NCBI GenBank assembly: GCA_940671915.1
Contig: CALNVZ010003432.1
Location: forward strand, 13,941,426 to 14,005,425
Source: Paracentrotus lividus
Taxonomy: Eukaryota > Echinodermata > Echinoidea > Camarodonta > Echinidae
DNA length: 64,000 nt
Reading direction: 5' to 3'
Shown here: piece by piece, positions 47,864 to 58,388 of the stretch
Layout: every line of letters starts with the position of its first letter
Numbering within the stretch: the first letter of the stretch is position 1
Position numbers and translations under genes: made by a program
The notes under the pieces: model-generated
Database searches by the model: none
Told to the model about the DNA's origin: nothing
The model's input: the letters and a program-made list of their open reading frames with translations, nothing else

Positions 47864-47955
47864 TTACTACTACTACTACTACTACTGCTACTACGACTAC
47901 TATATACTATTACTACAACTATTACTAGGCCTACTAATACTACTTCTACTACTAT
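47434..47955. repeat. ~500-bp (TAC)n/(ACT)n microsatellite with (CAA)n islands
   Basis: Almost pure CTA/TAC triplets with blocks of acaacaacaaca near 47,570-47,595 and 47,720. Poly-Leu, poly-Thr and poly-Val frames across it are artefacts of the repeat. Confidence 0.95.
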
Positions 47956-48745
47956 TACAACAAACAGGAACCGAACAAAAGAAAGACGATTAGCTGGCCG
48001 AAGGTGTAAGAGGAATAACGAAAGGATTGAAGGAGGTGCTTTTTTTATCCATGTTTTAAACTATTTTACCTTCTCTTTTTTTACTTTGTAGTTTCTATTT
48101 AATTTTAATCTAAATTTGATCCTGATTGTTTAATTTTTTTTCAAGAATAAAGCACTCTCATGTGAATTACGATAGGTGCTTAAAAATCCCTGTACACTCA
48201 GTGGATTTAATAATCATTTTCGGTGACTTTCGGTTATATCTGCCGTCAACTAAGAAGCCAAAATAAGAACATTAGCTCTGTGTAAATCTCTGCCCGTTAT
48301 TTCTTGTGTATGTGAGCCTCGATGTGACAAATATAATGAGGAAACGGGGGGGGGGGGGGTGGTATCGTTTTTGTTTTCAGTTCTACACTGGCGCTTTTAA
48401 TCGGGGGGGGGGGTAAGGTATAAAGAAGTACAGGGAGTCCTCTTTTTAAAGATACAAACACTGATTTTGATGGACCTGCTTGCAAACCAATAACTAGCTT
48501 GCCAGTTTCCGCATCCTGTGGCATTTGGGATCGCGCCCTGTACCCCAATTATTTCAAGATTGCTGTTATTGCGCGTTAATTGGGGTCGACACGGGGTGTG
48601 TTTTTCAACTCCTGTTTGCAAATTCCTTGCTTATACAATGATTGCTTGGTACCAGTATTATCAGTTGATCAAACTCTTTACATTAAACACAAAAAATAAA
48701 ATATTTTTTAAAATATGACCCCCACTTTAGCCCAGGTGGCAGCTA

Positions 48746-48880
48746 TTGATGGGGGCTTCCAATGTACTACGCATGCTCCGTGTGTGAGTATGTATGCGCG
48801 CGTAATAAAGGAAAATGTACAAACGCGCAGACATACGCGCACATGGCGCATGCGTAGTACGTTGGAAGCCCCCCCCCCCC
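48746..48880. repeat. Hairpin with GC-rich arms
   Basis: gggggcttccaatgtactac and gtagtacgttggaagccccc are inverted ends; gcatgcgc and cgcgcgt words also pair inside. The span is ~135 bases. Possibly a tiny foldback element. Confidence 0.75.
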
Positions 48881-49398
48881 CCCGCTATATGGCGGGCACG
48901 TAGAGGGCTCACTTCCATGAAACGCTGCCTGAATTCGTCTATACTACGCCAAATATCATATGATAGGCCTATTCGGTGTATGATTATACAGGCCGTTCAC
49001 AAATTTTGTCAGAATGAAATGAATGACGTTATAATGATGATGCTGTTCAAAGAGAGTTTCTACATTTAGAATGTAGAGGGGTTCGACGGGGAAGGTCCGA
49101 TGTCACGTCTGTTCACTCCAAGTGAAATAAACATGTATATCACACACATCACGGTAAAGTTTCTTCGCGAACTTTCAATTTGCTCGCATAAATGCTCAAA
49201 AATGCATAGTCATAAATGATAACAATCAAACAATACACCGAATTTATCATGTTTATATTGAAGAACGCAATGCTTTGTGCTTGGCGACTTCGGAGTGGCA
49301 ATTTAGGCGCTATTTCCTTGTAGCTATTTATAGTATTTATGATTTTTGACTTATGATACGGCACTAGTCCTTTGATAGACATTCTATCAACTATCAAG

Positions 49399-49456
49399 AT
49401 GGCGAAAGGGACTATTTTGAAGTTCTTGCTTAGTTTGTTAATTTCAACACTTTTGG
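49399..49456 (+). CDS. Receptor gene 3, exon 1 (signal peptide)
   Basis: 58 nt, ATG at 49,399, donor G|GTGAGT, phase 1. MAKGTILKFLLSLLISTLLG is a good signal peptide. Phase and role match exon 1 of genes 1 and 2. Confidence 0.8.
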
Positions 49457-50327
49457 GTGAGTGAATGTTCCGGACGCACTTAATAATAAATGTTTTATAG
49501 ATTTACATTTTTTTAATACATTTATTTATTGAAAATCTACTTATTTAGACTTTTTGCGAACTAAATAAATGAAAAGTGAAGCCAATCCATTTTCAAGTTT
49601 TGTGTAATTTTGCAGGGCATTCAGAGTCAGAGATTTGTAGGATTCATTTGATTTTTACAAAGGTTATATTTTTTAACAAAGGTATTATCCACCGAATTTT
49701 TAGTGAACATATTCCACGCATTCATTTGTTTTTGCAACATCAAGATTTTGTTCTCTACCTCGTGACGTTTTAAGTGTTCATGTTTTCTTCTCCTTCGTTT
49801 TCCTTTTACTTTGATATATCCTGCATAATTATGATTATTATTTTTTTAGCTGCCAACTCTACTCAGCCGAAGAGAAAGACTTTCTGTAGATTTTGAAATT
49901 TCTCTTGAAAAACATGAATTGTGTAAATCATGGTTACCTGAAATGAAAAAAAATAAATTAAACCTACGAAATCTAAATAAATATCAAGATTTCAAATGCA
50001 GAACTAAAAGATTCCAAACTAGTGCACTAGTGTCTTTTGAATTGTCACTATAGTAATCAAAACTCTTAAAATCTAAATTTTAAACTGTTACATTTTCTAT
50101 GTTCTTGCTTCATAATTTGTACGGGAGTTTTAAATAATATTTTATATTGTATCGAGTTTTTTACCATGGTCTTTATGTTTTTTTTTTCAAAGTGCTCTAC
50201 GCTTGATTTCATATGTATACACATGTACTTTTACGTTTAATATTGTATTATTTTAATAAGCAGTTTTATTGTATTATTACCAACCCTGTAAAATTGTGAA
50301 CAATTTAGTCTTTGTACTGCAATTCAT

Positions 50328-50365
<38 letters not shown>

Positions 50366-50834
50366 TTAATAATAAACCTTTATTGAAATGAATTAAACTG
50401 ATTTTTTTTTTTATTATAAAAATACGAACATTTCCGGAACAGGAATTAATTTCAAATGGTTCCCTGACGTTTCGTAATAACCACTCCCAAATCTTTGAAA
50501 TATCAAACTTATCATGTATATGAAAGTTATCGAATCTCTTCTAAGTAATATCTCTTTCAAATTACAATCTCAAAACTTATCTCTGTCCTTATTGCCCCCG
50601 ATTTGTTTTTGAATCTCACCAACAGAGGGGGTAAGATTTGAACGATTTGTATCCAATGGAAAAAAAGAGGATTTATAAATCGTGGTATGAATATCATTAT
50701 TATTATCATTAGACCAGAGATGTAGTCCCCCCTTCTCCCCCCCTAAAAAAAGTGGTAAAAAAGATGAAGGATACCAGCAGAGTAAGTTGAGAGACAAATA
50801 AATAAAGACTGACGGAGTTATAAAGAGAGAGAAC

Positions 50835-50877
<43 letters not shown>

Positions 50878-50880
50878 TTC

Positions 50881-50922
<42 letters not shown>

Positions 50923-53900
50923 GCACACTCTCTACGTCACCCGCCTCGCACACACAATTGCACAATACCCGCGCACAAACACCCCCACATTTGGCAAACT
51001 TCCTCCTCCATACTCACACTATAACTTAATATACGGGTTGGAGAAAGGAAAGGTAGAATAACATTAAGAAAAAAAAAAACCACACACACACACACAAGAC
51101 ACAAAACAAAACCTATTATACTCATTTTGCCAATTACGAATGTTTATTTGAAGTACTTGTTTTATCCATCCGTCTCCCATCCCAAAGCGCATTTTACATT
51201 TCTAATATACAGTGCGTCCCAAAAAGAACTATACACTTTTGAAGTGGCTACCAAATAAACAAATAATATATGGTTCTTGGGGGGGAAAAAAATATATGAA
51301 GTTCATATCTTCAACTATCATTATGACACAAACAATTTTGAAAATAACCCATTCTTCAGTGAACAATGCCCACTTTTGTGAAGGACACAAAAATTAGCCT
51401 GCGCAGGAATTCGGTATTCATTTATCACCTTTGTATGGCGCGCCAAAAAGGATTCAAGCAATAATGGAATAAATCAGCCAACAAGGACAAAAATAAACTG
51501 AATTCAAAGCAAAAATCAATGATATGAAAACAAAACGGTGAAAAATACATTTGTGTATAATTTTGAATGTTTATTTCTGACTTTCGGTATATCTTTTACT
51601 ATGTTAGCCGATTTATTCCATTATTCTTTGATTCCCTACTGGCGTGCCATAAAAAGGTGATAAATGAATACCAAATTCCTGCGCAGGCTGTTTTTTGTGT
51701 CCTTCACAAAAGTGGGCATTACTCACTGGAGAATGCGTTATTTTCGGAATTTTTTGTATCATGATGATAGTTCAGGATATGAGCTTTATATACATCTAAA
51801 CCTTTTTCCCCAACAATCATATATTTTTTTATTTGATAGCCATTTGAAAAGTGTATAGTTCTTTTTGGGACGCACTGTATACTGCAAAAACAGTGGTGTT
51901 AAATTTAACACCTGTCCACGTGTGTTAAATCTTACTCCTGCCCAGCATGAATAGATGACAAAGCCACTGGTGTTGAATTAACCCAAGATTTTGTGTTAAA
52001 GTAAACTACTGGTAGGTTATATTCTAACACAACATGTTGGTATTAATTTGACATTTTGCGTTGTGTTGATATCCCATTTGACACTTGTGGGTGTTGATGT
52101 GCTTTTGCTTGACACACTTTGTACTGCTTTGATTGCGTTGGTGTTAGTTTAACATCATGGATGTAGTCCGTTTTTGAAGCTGGGCTGATTTTTCAACCCC
52201 ATAAACTAAAGTAAAATATTGTTGCTCTTAGTATTTCATATCAAATTGATCTACAAAAATTTACTCAAACTGTGTTTCTGAATTCGTCTTGACACCAAGG
52301 GGTGTTAGATATTTTGTGTAGATACTTATCTATTACTGAAATCTAACATTAAACGTTTAACACCAGCTGGGTGTTGCATACTTAACACCAATGTTTTTTG
52401 CTGTGTCAGTATTATCAGCGTACATAAAATTGTTGTTTTTATTATTGTTTGATTGGAATATGTAAATAAAAACTGAACTGAACTGAACTGAACATTCCTT
52501 TACTACCTCTCTTCTCATATAACGTACAGATGGACTAAACGCCACGACCAGTGAAACTACCTCTCTATGCTACCAGTCACGAGATGAATGTGTCGCTGTA
52601 CAGTGCAGATGTGATCCCGTGTGCCTTTTCTTCAAAGACTGTTGTCCTGATTATGAGATAAGTTGTGCCAATGTCAAACCTCCTAGTGATTTTCTTGACG
52701 CAACGGAAGGTCTTACGTCCGACCACTTGTCCTGCATGGTTCCTCCACACTCGAATTATTCTGGCAACACTACATCGTTCTCAATGGTTGGTGAGTGCGC
52801 ATCGAGCTGGCAAAACGCATTAACGCGGTCAAATTGTGAACAACCCTCAACCGAATCCGACATTTTCAGTTTGACCCCGGTATCACTGGGTACATTTATT
52901 AGTTTCAAGAATGCCTATTGTGCCATCTGCAATAGGAAGCCAATTGCTGAGCTAATTCCGTGGACCTTCCGATCGGAATGTGGGTCTGAACTCCCGAACA
53001 TTTCCAGTAACGCAACTTTTCAAGAGCGCGTTCAAACCTTGATGGAAAACTGTCGTAGCTGGTTCTTTATTCCGCCATCAAGTTCAACGGCCGTTAGAAG
53101 GTGCATTGATAATTTAGATTCCACAGCACCTGTTACCCGCGAAGTCTCTACTGACTTAACATCCGCGCCTTTAGCACTGCTACCATCGACAGAGCCTGTT
53201 ACTCATCAAGTCTCTACTGACTTTTATGCGCCTTTACCACTGCCACCACCGGAAGAGCCTTTTTCTGATTTCGGCATCGACCTCGCGCCTGTATCGGTTT
53301 TGATTGACTTTACATCTCTCGAAGATTCATCATTTCTAGAAGACACAGTCTCTGTCGATTGCAATTATACAGAAGTATTTAATCCTTCACTCAAAAGTTG
53401 CGTGAAGCTTTCATGCCCTGTTGGTTACAGCCTCTTGAACAGATCTTGCATTGATTCGACCCATTCGAACAACAGATGTTCAACGAAGAACAGCCGAATA
53501 GTTTCAACTGCAGCACTGACTTGTGAACATGATGCAATGGGTGTGTCTTTTTGCGCCCCTTCCTGGTCCATTGCGAATGAAACTGTTTCATGGTTGACGA
53601 GCAATAATTGGCCTAACGATCTCATGAATATCTCAGTTGAAGGGATTTCAACCACGTGGATGAATGTTAGCTCCAGGGGTTCGGTATTTGGGACCTGCGT
53701 CCAAGTAGTCACTGTATCATTTCATTTATCAAAGAACTTTACGTCGTTTAAGCAACCATCGGATAACGTTTTGTTCGTTGTATCAGGAAGCTTAAATTCC
53801 CAAAACTTGACATGTTGGATATCAGCTGTAGATGTTTCTATAGGTTGTGTCCGAAAGGAAGACCGGTTGTGTCTTAATAACTCTCTCCGTTTCAATGAAT

Positions 53901-56044
53901 TTAAAGTCTTAGCTGATTCTCAAGGTACAAGGTTCTTTGTCGGCGAAAGAAACACTACTTATCACATTGAACATTCTCTGTACACCCGGAGATTCCGATG
54001 GAATCATAATCATACAAGCCACCAAGCTACAGATCTTCTGGTGTGTAATCGAGGAGAGGAATCATCCCAGTGTGCGCTGGTAACCTTGAACATCTCTGAC
54101 TTTGTCGTATGGGACAACGGATCGATTCTGTATGAACCTCTTGGAGTGGTCTTTGATAATGACGATTACGCCGTTGTAAACAACGACTCCATTCAAGTAT
54201 GTTCCTTCTTTGATGGCAATGGTAACGTTACTCGTCAATACTATTTCATCGCATTCTCACCAGGACAATCCATAACAAGTTTCGTTGGGAGTCTGTTATC
54301 TATGACAGCACTTGTATTTACCTTCGTTACGTATGCCAAATTTGAAAGTCTCCGGAAATCAATTTGCAGTCAGCTTGTAATGAGTTTTTGTGTGTCTTTG
54401 ACCCTGGCGCAGCTGACCTTGCTTTTAAGTGGTTTGGCCAAATCCACTTCCATCTCTTGCACATGCGTTGCGGTCCTTGGTCATTATTTGTGGTTAGTAG
54501 TCTTTACGCACTCCATGGCTCTCGCACTTGACCTCTATCGCAGGTTTGGACTTACTCAGAAAGTCAAGAAGACATTTGAAAGTCCGAGAATACTGTCCAT
54601 GTTCCTTGTCTTTGCCTGGGGGATTCCTCTACTCGTTGTCATACCATGTCTTGTTGTCCATCTCTGTCGATTGCCTCATGTTACTCTGACCTATGGAACA
54701 GTCAAGTCCTGCTGGATCGGTAATGGCTTTATGAACCTGTATGCTTTCGGTTTGCCTATGGCTCTGACTCTGATCACTAATGGAGCTCTCTTCGCCCTTG
54801 TCATCGCTGGCCTACGTAAGAGGACAACCCAAGCCAGGAAAAGGAAGACATCGAAGATGTTGACCGACGGTGTTCTGTATTTAAAGGCAAGATAATTTAT
54901 AATTATATAACCAAAGATATTTTGTAGGAACATGTACATTATTAGCATATAGTACGTTTTTGTGTGTGGGTGTATTTGTTTTTTCCCCATAGCTTAAAAA
55001 AAAAAAAAAATTCCATGCAATATTTGTCAGTTGCTGCTTCCCTATTTGGCGTTCAACAAGAAGGGGATATAGCAATATCCATCTGGCGCTGCTCAGCAGC
55101 TGCCGGGCCCAAGACAAAAGAGGCAAAAAGAATATTCGTTCATCTTTGTTTTGGACATTAAAATTTGGAGCATTTTTTTTTTTTTTTTTTAGAGCCATAA
55201 TAACATCTTGACCTTGTTATTATAAATGGGAAATTAAATATAAAATTGAATATGATATTGCCTAATTATGCCATTTTAAGAGTTTATTTTGTAATTTTAA
55301 ACTCTTTGCAATCGAAAACGTTTGTGTTCATTCGGTTTAAACGATACCTCAGGGACGTATGTGCTTGTAAGGAATGTCAAATTGATCGGAGATAGTTCAA
55401 ACTTGACCGGGAAAACCTATAATAGCGATGTGTTGTTTTTTTTTCAAAAACATATCATGTTGGGCAACCTTCCTAACGCAAATGCAGACCATATTTCTCC
55501 CCCCATGTTTCTTGTTTAGATGTCGACTCTGCTAGGATTCACGTGGTTATTTGGTTTCGTAGCTGCCTTTGCTGACGTCACAGCCCTCTGGTATATCTTC
55601 ATCATCCTCAACTCTCTTCAGGGTGTCTATATCTTCATCGCCTTCGTCTGCAACAAGCGAGTCTTCAAGCTGTGGCATGAGTCGTGCTCTTGCTCGTGCA
55701 CGCCACGTGTCTCGATAAGAATCCCATGTTCTTGTTCATGTTCTTCTCCCGGTGATCAATCACAAGGCAACACCACGTCCTCAACATGGACCTCGTCTAC
55801 CGAGTCGACGTCCACCAGAAACATGAGAAAGGGAACTTCAAGTATTTCGATTTCGATGACGGAAGCTTCGTCGAGTTGTTCCATGCAAGAAAAGGAAGAA
55901 AAGATGGATTCCTCAGCATTGAAAGAACCGGTTTCTGCCCTCTCTACTCGTTTGCCCCCTGCTCAAACAGAGGAATTTATGACCCAATCGACGTCCATTA
56001 ATTTAATGGCGGAACTGAAGAAGAAATTCGATAACAAAGTTTAG
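49399..56044 (+). CDS. Receptor gene 3: somatomedin-B domain seven-transmembrane receptor
   Basis: Exons 49,399-49,456, 52,530-54,886 and 55,520-56,044 join to 979 residues with no stop. Signal peptide MAKGTILKFLLSLLISTLLG; eight-Cys somatomedin-B-like domain (core CRCDPVCLFFKDCC); ectodomain with a Pro/Thr-rich linker holding two imperfect VSTDxxxAPL units; C-rich part; TM1-TM5 from about GQSITSFVGSLLSMTALVFT with HYLWLVVFTHSMALALDLYR and CWIG; TM6-TM7 in exon 3; a 120-residue Ser/Thr-rich tail, much longer than in genes 1 and 2 and without their SML end. The ectodomain is strongly diverged from genes 1 and 2 but the design is the same. Intron 2 uses a GC donor. It stands in opposite orientation to genes 1 and 2. 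Ligand and coupling unknown. Confidence 0.88.
51210..51877. mobile_element. TA-flanked foldback MITE, CAGTGCGTCCC family
   Basis: Ends CAGTGCGTCCCAAAAAGAAC and its inverse, TA at 51,208-51,209 and 51,878-51,879. The arms meet in the middle. The first ~45 bases match the element at 57,887 (actatacacttttgaa.tggct.ccaaat). Confidence 0.85.
51883..52405. mobile_element. MITE with GCAAAAACAGTGGTGTTAA ends
   Basis: Left end GCAAAAACAGTGGTGTTAA, right end TTAACACCAATGTTTTTTGC, inverted with few mismatches. The interior repeats gtgttaa/ttaacac words. Target duplication not clear. Confidence 0.65.
52430..52492 (+). repeat. (CTGAA)n-tailed repeat end, copy 2
   Basis: gattggaatatgtaaataaa then ctgaactgaactgaac; the reverse complement of 47,205-47,270. 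Confidence 0.65.
52530..54886 (+). CDS. Receptor gene 3, exon 2 (ectodomain and TM1-TM5)
   Basis: The acceptor cgtacag lies before 52,530; phase 1 gives DGLNATTSETTSLC. 2,357 nt open to the donor AAG|GCAAGA. If not spliced there, translation runs only to TAA at 54,893-54,895 and the product would lack TM6 and TM7. Confidence 0.92.
54887..55519 (+). other. GC-AG intron 2 of receptor gene 3
   Basis: The donor AAG|GCAAGA is the usual context of the minor GC donor class; the acceptor is tttcttgtttag. Genes 1 and 2 have GTGAGT and GTAAGT at the same codon. A-rich and T-rich runs and no ORF of note lie inside. Confidence 0.75.
55520..56044 (+). CDS. Receptor gene 3, exon 3 (TM6-TM7, long Ser/Thr tail)
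   Basis: 174 residues from MSTLLGFTWLFGFVAAFADV, same as gene 1 for 52 residues, then a tail with CSCTPRV, SSTWTSSTESTSTRN and ending AELKKKFDNKV. It carries many possible phosphorylation sites. Confidence 0.92.
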   Translation: MSTLLGFTWLFGFVAAFADVTALWYIFIILNSLQGVYIFIAFVCNKRVFKLWHESCSCSCTPRVSIRIPCSCSCSSPGDQSQGNTTSSTWTSSTESTSTRNMRKGTSSISISMTEASSSCSMQEKEEKMDSSALKEPVSALSTRLPPAQTEEFMTQSTSINLMAELKKKFDNKV

Positions 56045-56509
56045 ATCAAAAAGAGACCCCGCATTACGACCCCAAAACGATCAGAAAATTAACAAAAATA
56101 TGTATGCCAACTAGCTATAGTTTGAGATGCCGAATTTGTTGAAGCGTGGCGTTCTACTTTTTGTGATAAAATCATTTTGCTATATAAAATGCGAGATTTT
56201 TTGTGTATATTACATCCAGATCTGTAACTGAAAATTTGTACAGATTATCCTGTAATTGAAGTTAATTCTGAATATCAATTTATTTCTTTTTATTTGTAAA
56301 CGTTGATAACATGTATATATACTTTTAAACTGCTGTGTCATGGAGGTTTTCTTGTTAAAGGTTATAGTACTATCTAAATATACAAGCCGCAAAAGAATAT
56401 TTGCTTGTTCAGTTCCCTATCCCATTAAAACTCAGACGACAATTTCGCAACGGTTGCTGTTTAACAATCGTCTGATGGCAGTCCAATGTTACAAATATCA
56501 TATCGATAA

Positions 56510-56689
56510 ATGGATCCGAGTCAGGATTCCGGCAGAAGTTGTGATCCCCTAACCCGCTGTGAGGGTAACGTCGAGGATAACGCCAGTGAATATGGGGAGT
56601 CTGGTCAGTCCACTTCATGCAGCTTTGGCCACTGATGGTGGTGTTGACTATCTCTCTGGAATCTGCACCCGAACTCTTCTGGTAACATT
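56510..56689 (-). CDS. Lone partial kringle-domain exon
   Basis: The acceptor ttactgcag lies before 56,689. The reading ECYQKSSGADSREIVNTTIS continues GQSCMKWTDQTPH and HNFCRNPDSD. C-Y, G-x-D, N-x-T-x-S-G-x-x-C-x-x-W, P-H and N-x-C-R-N-P-D are the kringle landmarks. The usual PWCYT and final Cys would lie in the next exon, which I do not see. Neighbouring sequence shows no partner exon, so this is an exon of a gene with distant parts or a relic. Confidence 0.65.
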
Positions 56690-57186
56690 CTGCAGTAAGT
56701 GAAATACACACAAAGGCCTCAGCTTTATGTATGACAATATGCAGGAAAGTGGGGGTAATCATAGACCAGGCCACTGGCGTAGAGCATACCCCCATTACCG
56801 ATTATGAATAGTTCACCCCCCCCCCCTCCCTTACAAAAGAAATTAATGCGTGTCTACGCCCGGGCTGTCGTCATCTGAGTCTTTCACTTTCACTAATGAT
56901 TCTACTTCTCAACATTTAACCCTATGATTTCACCTTACAAATTCACTTTTCTCTATGTGATTGCATAGCGATAGTGTGTAAGTGTAAGGTCTAGATCTAC
57001 AATAATGGCGTAATGGGAGCGTTGGTGAGAAAATACAGGGTTATCCAGGCAGTAGACTAGGATAATCACAGATATCGGACACTCCTGAAGAAGACGGAGG
57101 TCCGTCGAAAATTAGAGAAGAAATTAATAAAGAAATTGGCTTAAATGCATGACTCGACTCTATTTTGTTTTATATATATATATATA
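56690..57186. other. Intergenic stretch
   Basis: C-rich homopolymer near 56,816-56,827 within a gcgtagac/gtctacgc-like decayed repeat (56,775-56,865); nothing else is supported. Confidence 0.5.
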
Positions 57187-57349
57187 TCGTCGGCTGAGAG
57201 CCAGAAAGGCGCTATTACAGATCAAAGATGTTCCGTTGAGAGCCATAAGGGCGCTAATACCATTGACTTTGTACAGCAATAGCGCCCTTATGGCTCTAAA
57301 CGGAATATCTTTGATCTGCAATAGCGCCCTTATGGCTCTCAACAGACGA
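57187..57349. mobile_element. Small TA-flanked foldback with nested unit
   Basis: TCGTCGGCTGAGAGCC and GGCTCTCAACAGACGA are inverted ends with TA outside (57,185-57,186; 57,350-57,351). The word gagagccataagggcgctat or its inverse occurs four times. Confidence 0.75.
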
Positions 57350-57407
57350 TATATTATATAAATAGTGTACAATCTATCGCGCAATATATATGGATTAGAA
57401 GTACGAC

Positions 57408-57496
57408 AAATACTAAATTATCCCAAGTGCAGATTTGTTTCTCCGAGGCCGCAGGCCGAGGTGAAATAGATCTGCACGAGGGATCATTTAGTATTT
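57408..57496. repeat. Short inverted repeat, ~89 bp
   Basis: aaatactaaattatccc...gtgcagat and atctgcac.agggatcatttagtattt; the loop is ccgaggccgcaggccgag. Confidence 0.7.
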
Positions 57497-57886
57497 GGAG
57501 TTCATATAGTCCAGTAATGTTGCAAGATGGAGCGTTCACTATTTATTATAGTAAATAGACCCCTAGATCTTTGAAATTGCCTAATCTGGTTTTCTGTTTG
57601 CCATTTTTTTTGGTGCTAATTAAGCTATTGTGACGTATATTGTCGCTCCGCGTATCCATTGTTATTAACTTTTGGGCGCACCATTTTACTGTTATTACGC
57701 GCATAGCGCCAACAAGGCAATCGAAATAGAATGCGAATTACTCTCCCCATTCATTTTAACACGGGCTTTACCCTCCAAAAACCGAAAGTTATATTGTACA
57801 TATGTACAATATAACAAATTGAAGGTAGGTCACGTGGTACTGACCTACCAATCGCAACGCGTATTTTTCTACCACTATTTACTATA

Positions 57887-58355
57887 CAGGGCGTCCCGAA
57901 AAGAACTATACACTTTTGAAATGGCTGCCAAATGAAATATTTGATTTGGGTAATGAAATTATATGTATGGAAAGCTCATTATCCCAAATTTCATATGACA
58001 CCAAAAAGTCCGAAAATAAGTCATGCATGAATGGCCACCGCGTTCACTTTTTTGTAAAGAGGTATGGAATTAGGGTCGCAGGAATTGCCCTACCAAGTTG
58101 TATGAGGAAAGTTATTTTTGAAAGCTTATGGAATTGAGGACGATATGCAGAAATACTGATCAATCAATTATGATGAGTTGGGGTTTGCTAAGTGAAATTT
58201 GTGGAATTGGGGATACAATTTCATGCATGAGTGAACAGGAATATGTTATTTCCTATTGTTTGCATTGGAACTTTCCAAGGTATATTTAGTGAGGTCCTTC
58301 AGTGGTGTGTTTAATCTCTCTCTCTCTCTCTCTCTTCTTTCTCTCCCTTCCTCTT

Positions 58356-58388
<33 letters not shown>

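Larger units (their letters stand above)
46883..49398. other. Intergenic stretch upstream of receptor gene 3
   Basis: No gene is supported. It holds a (TTCAG)n tail element (47,205-47,270), the long (TAC)n microsatellite and a hairpin at 48,746-48,880. Promoter elements for gene 3 would lie in the last few hundred bases, but no TATA box is obvious. Confidence 0.6.
49457..52529 (+). other. Intron 1 of receptor gene 3
   Basis: ~3.1 kb, GT...AG. Contains a poly-T run (50,331-50,364), (CT)n/(CA)n microsatellites at 50,838-50,920, a TA-flanked foldback element (51,210-51,877), an AACACC-type MITE (51,883-52,405) and a (CTGAA)n tail (52,430-52,492). Confidence 0.75.

Noticed and set aside
47396..48091. 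Long open frames of poly-Leu, poly-Thr and poly-Val
   Set aside because: Artefacts of the (TAC)n/(CAA)n microsatellite.
57916..58137. Open frame of 73 codons in the left arm of a foldback element
   Set aside because: It lies in an inverted-repeat arm shared with another MITE and shows no family resemblance; most likely chance.
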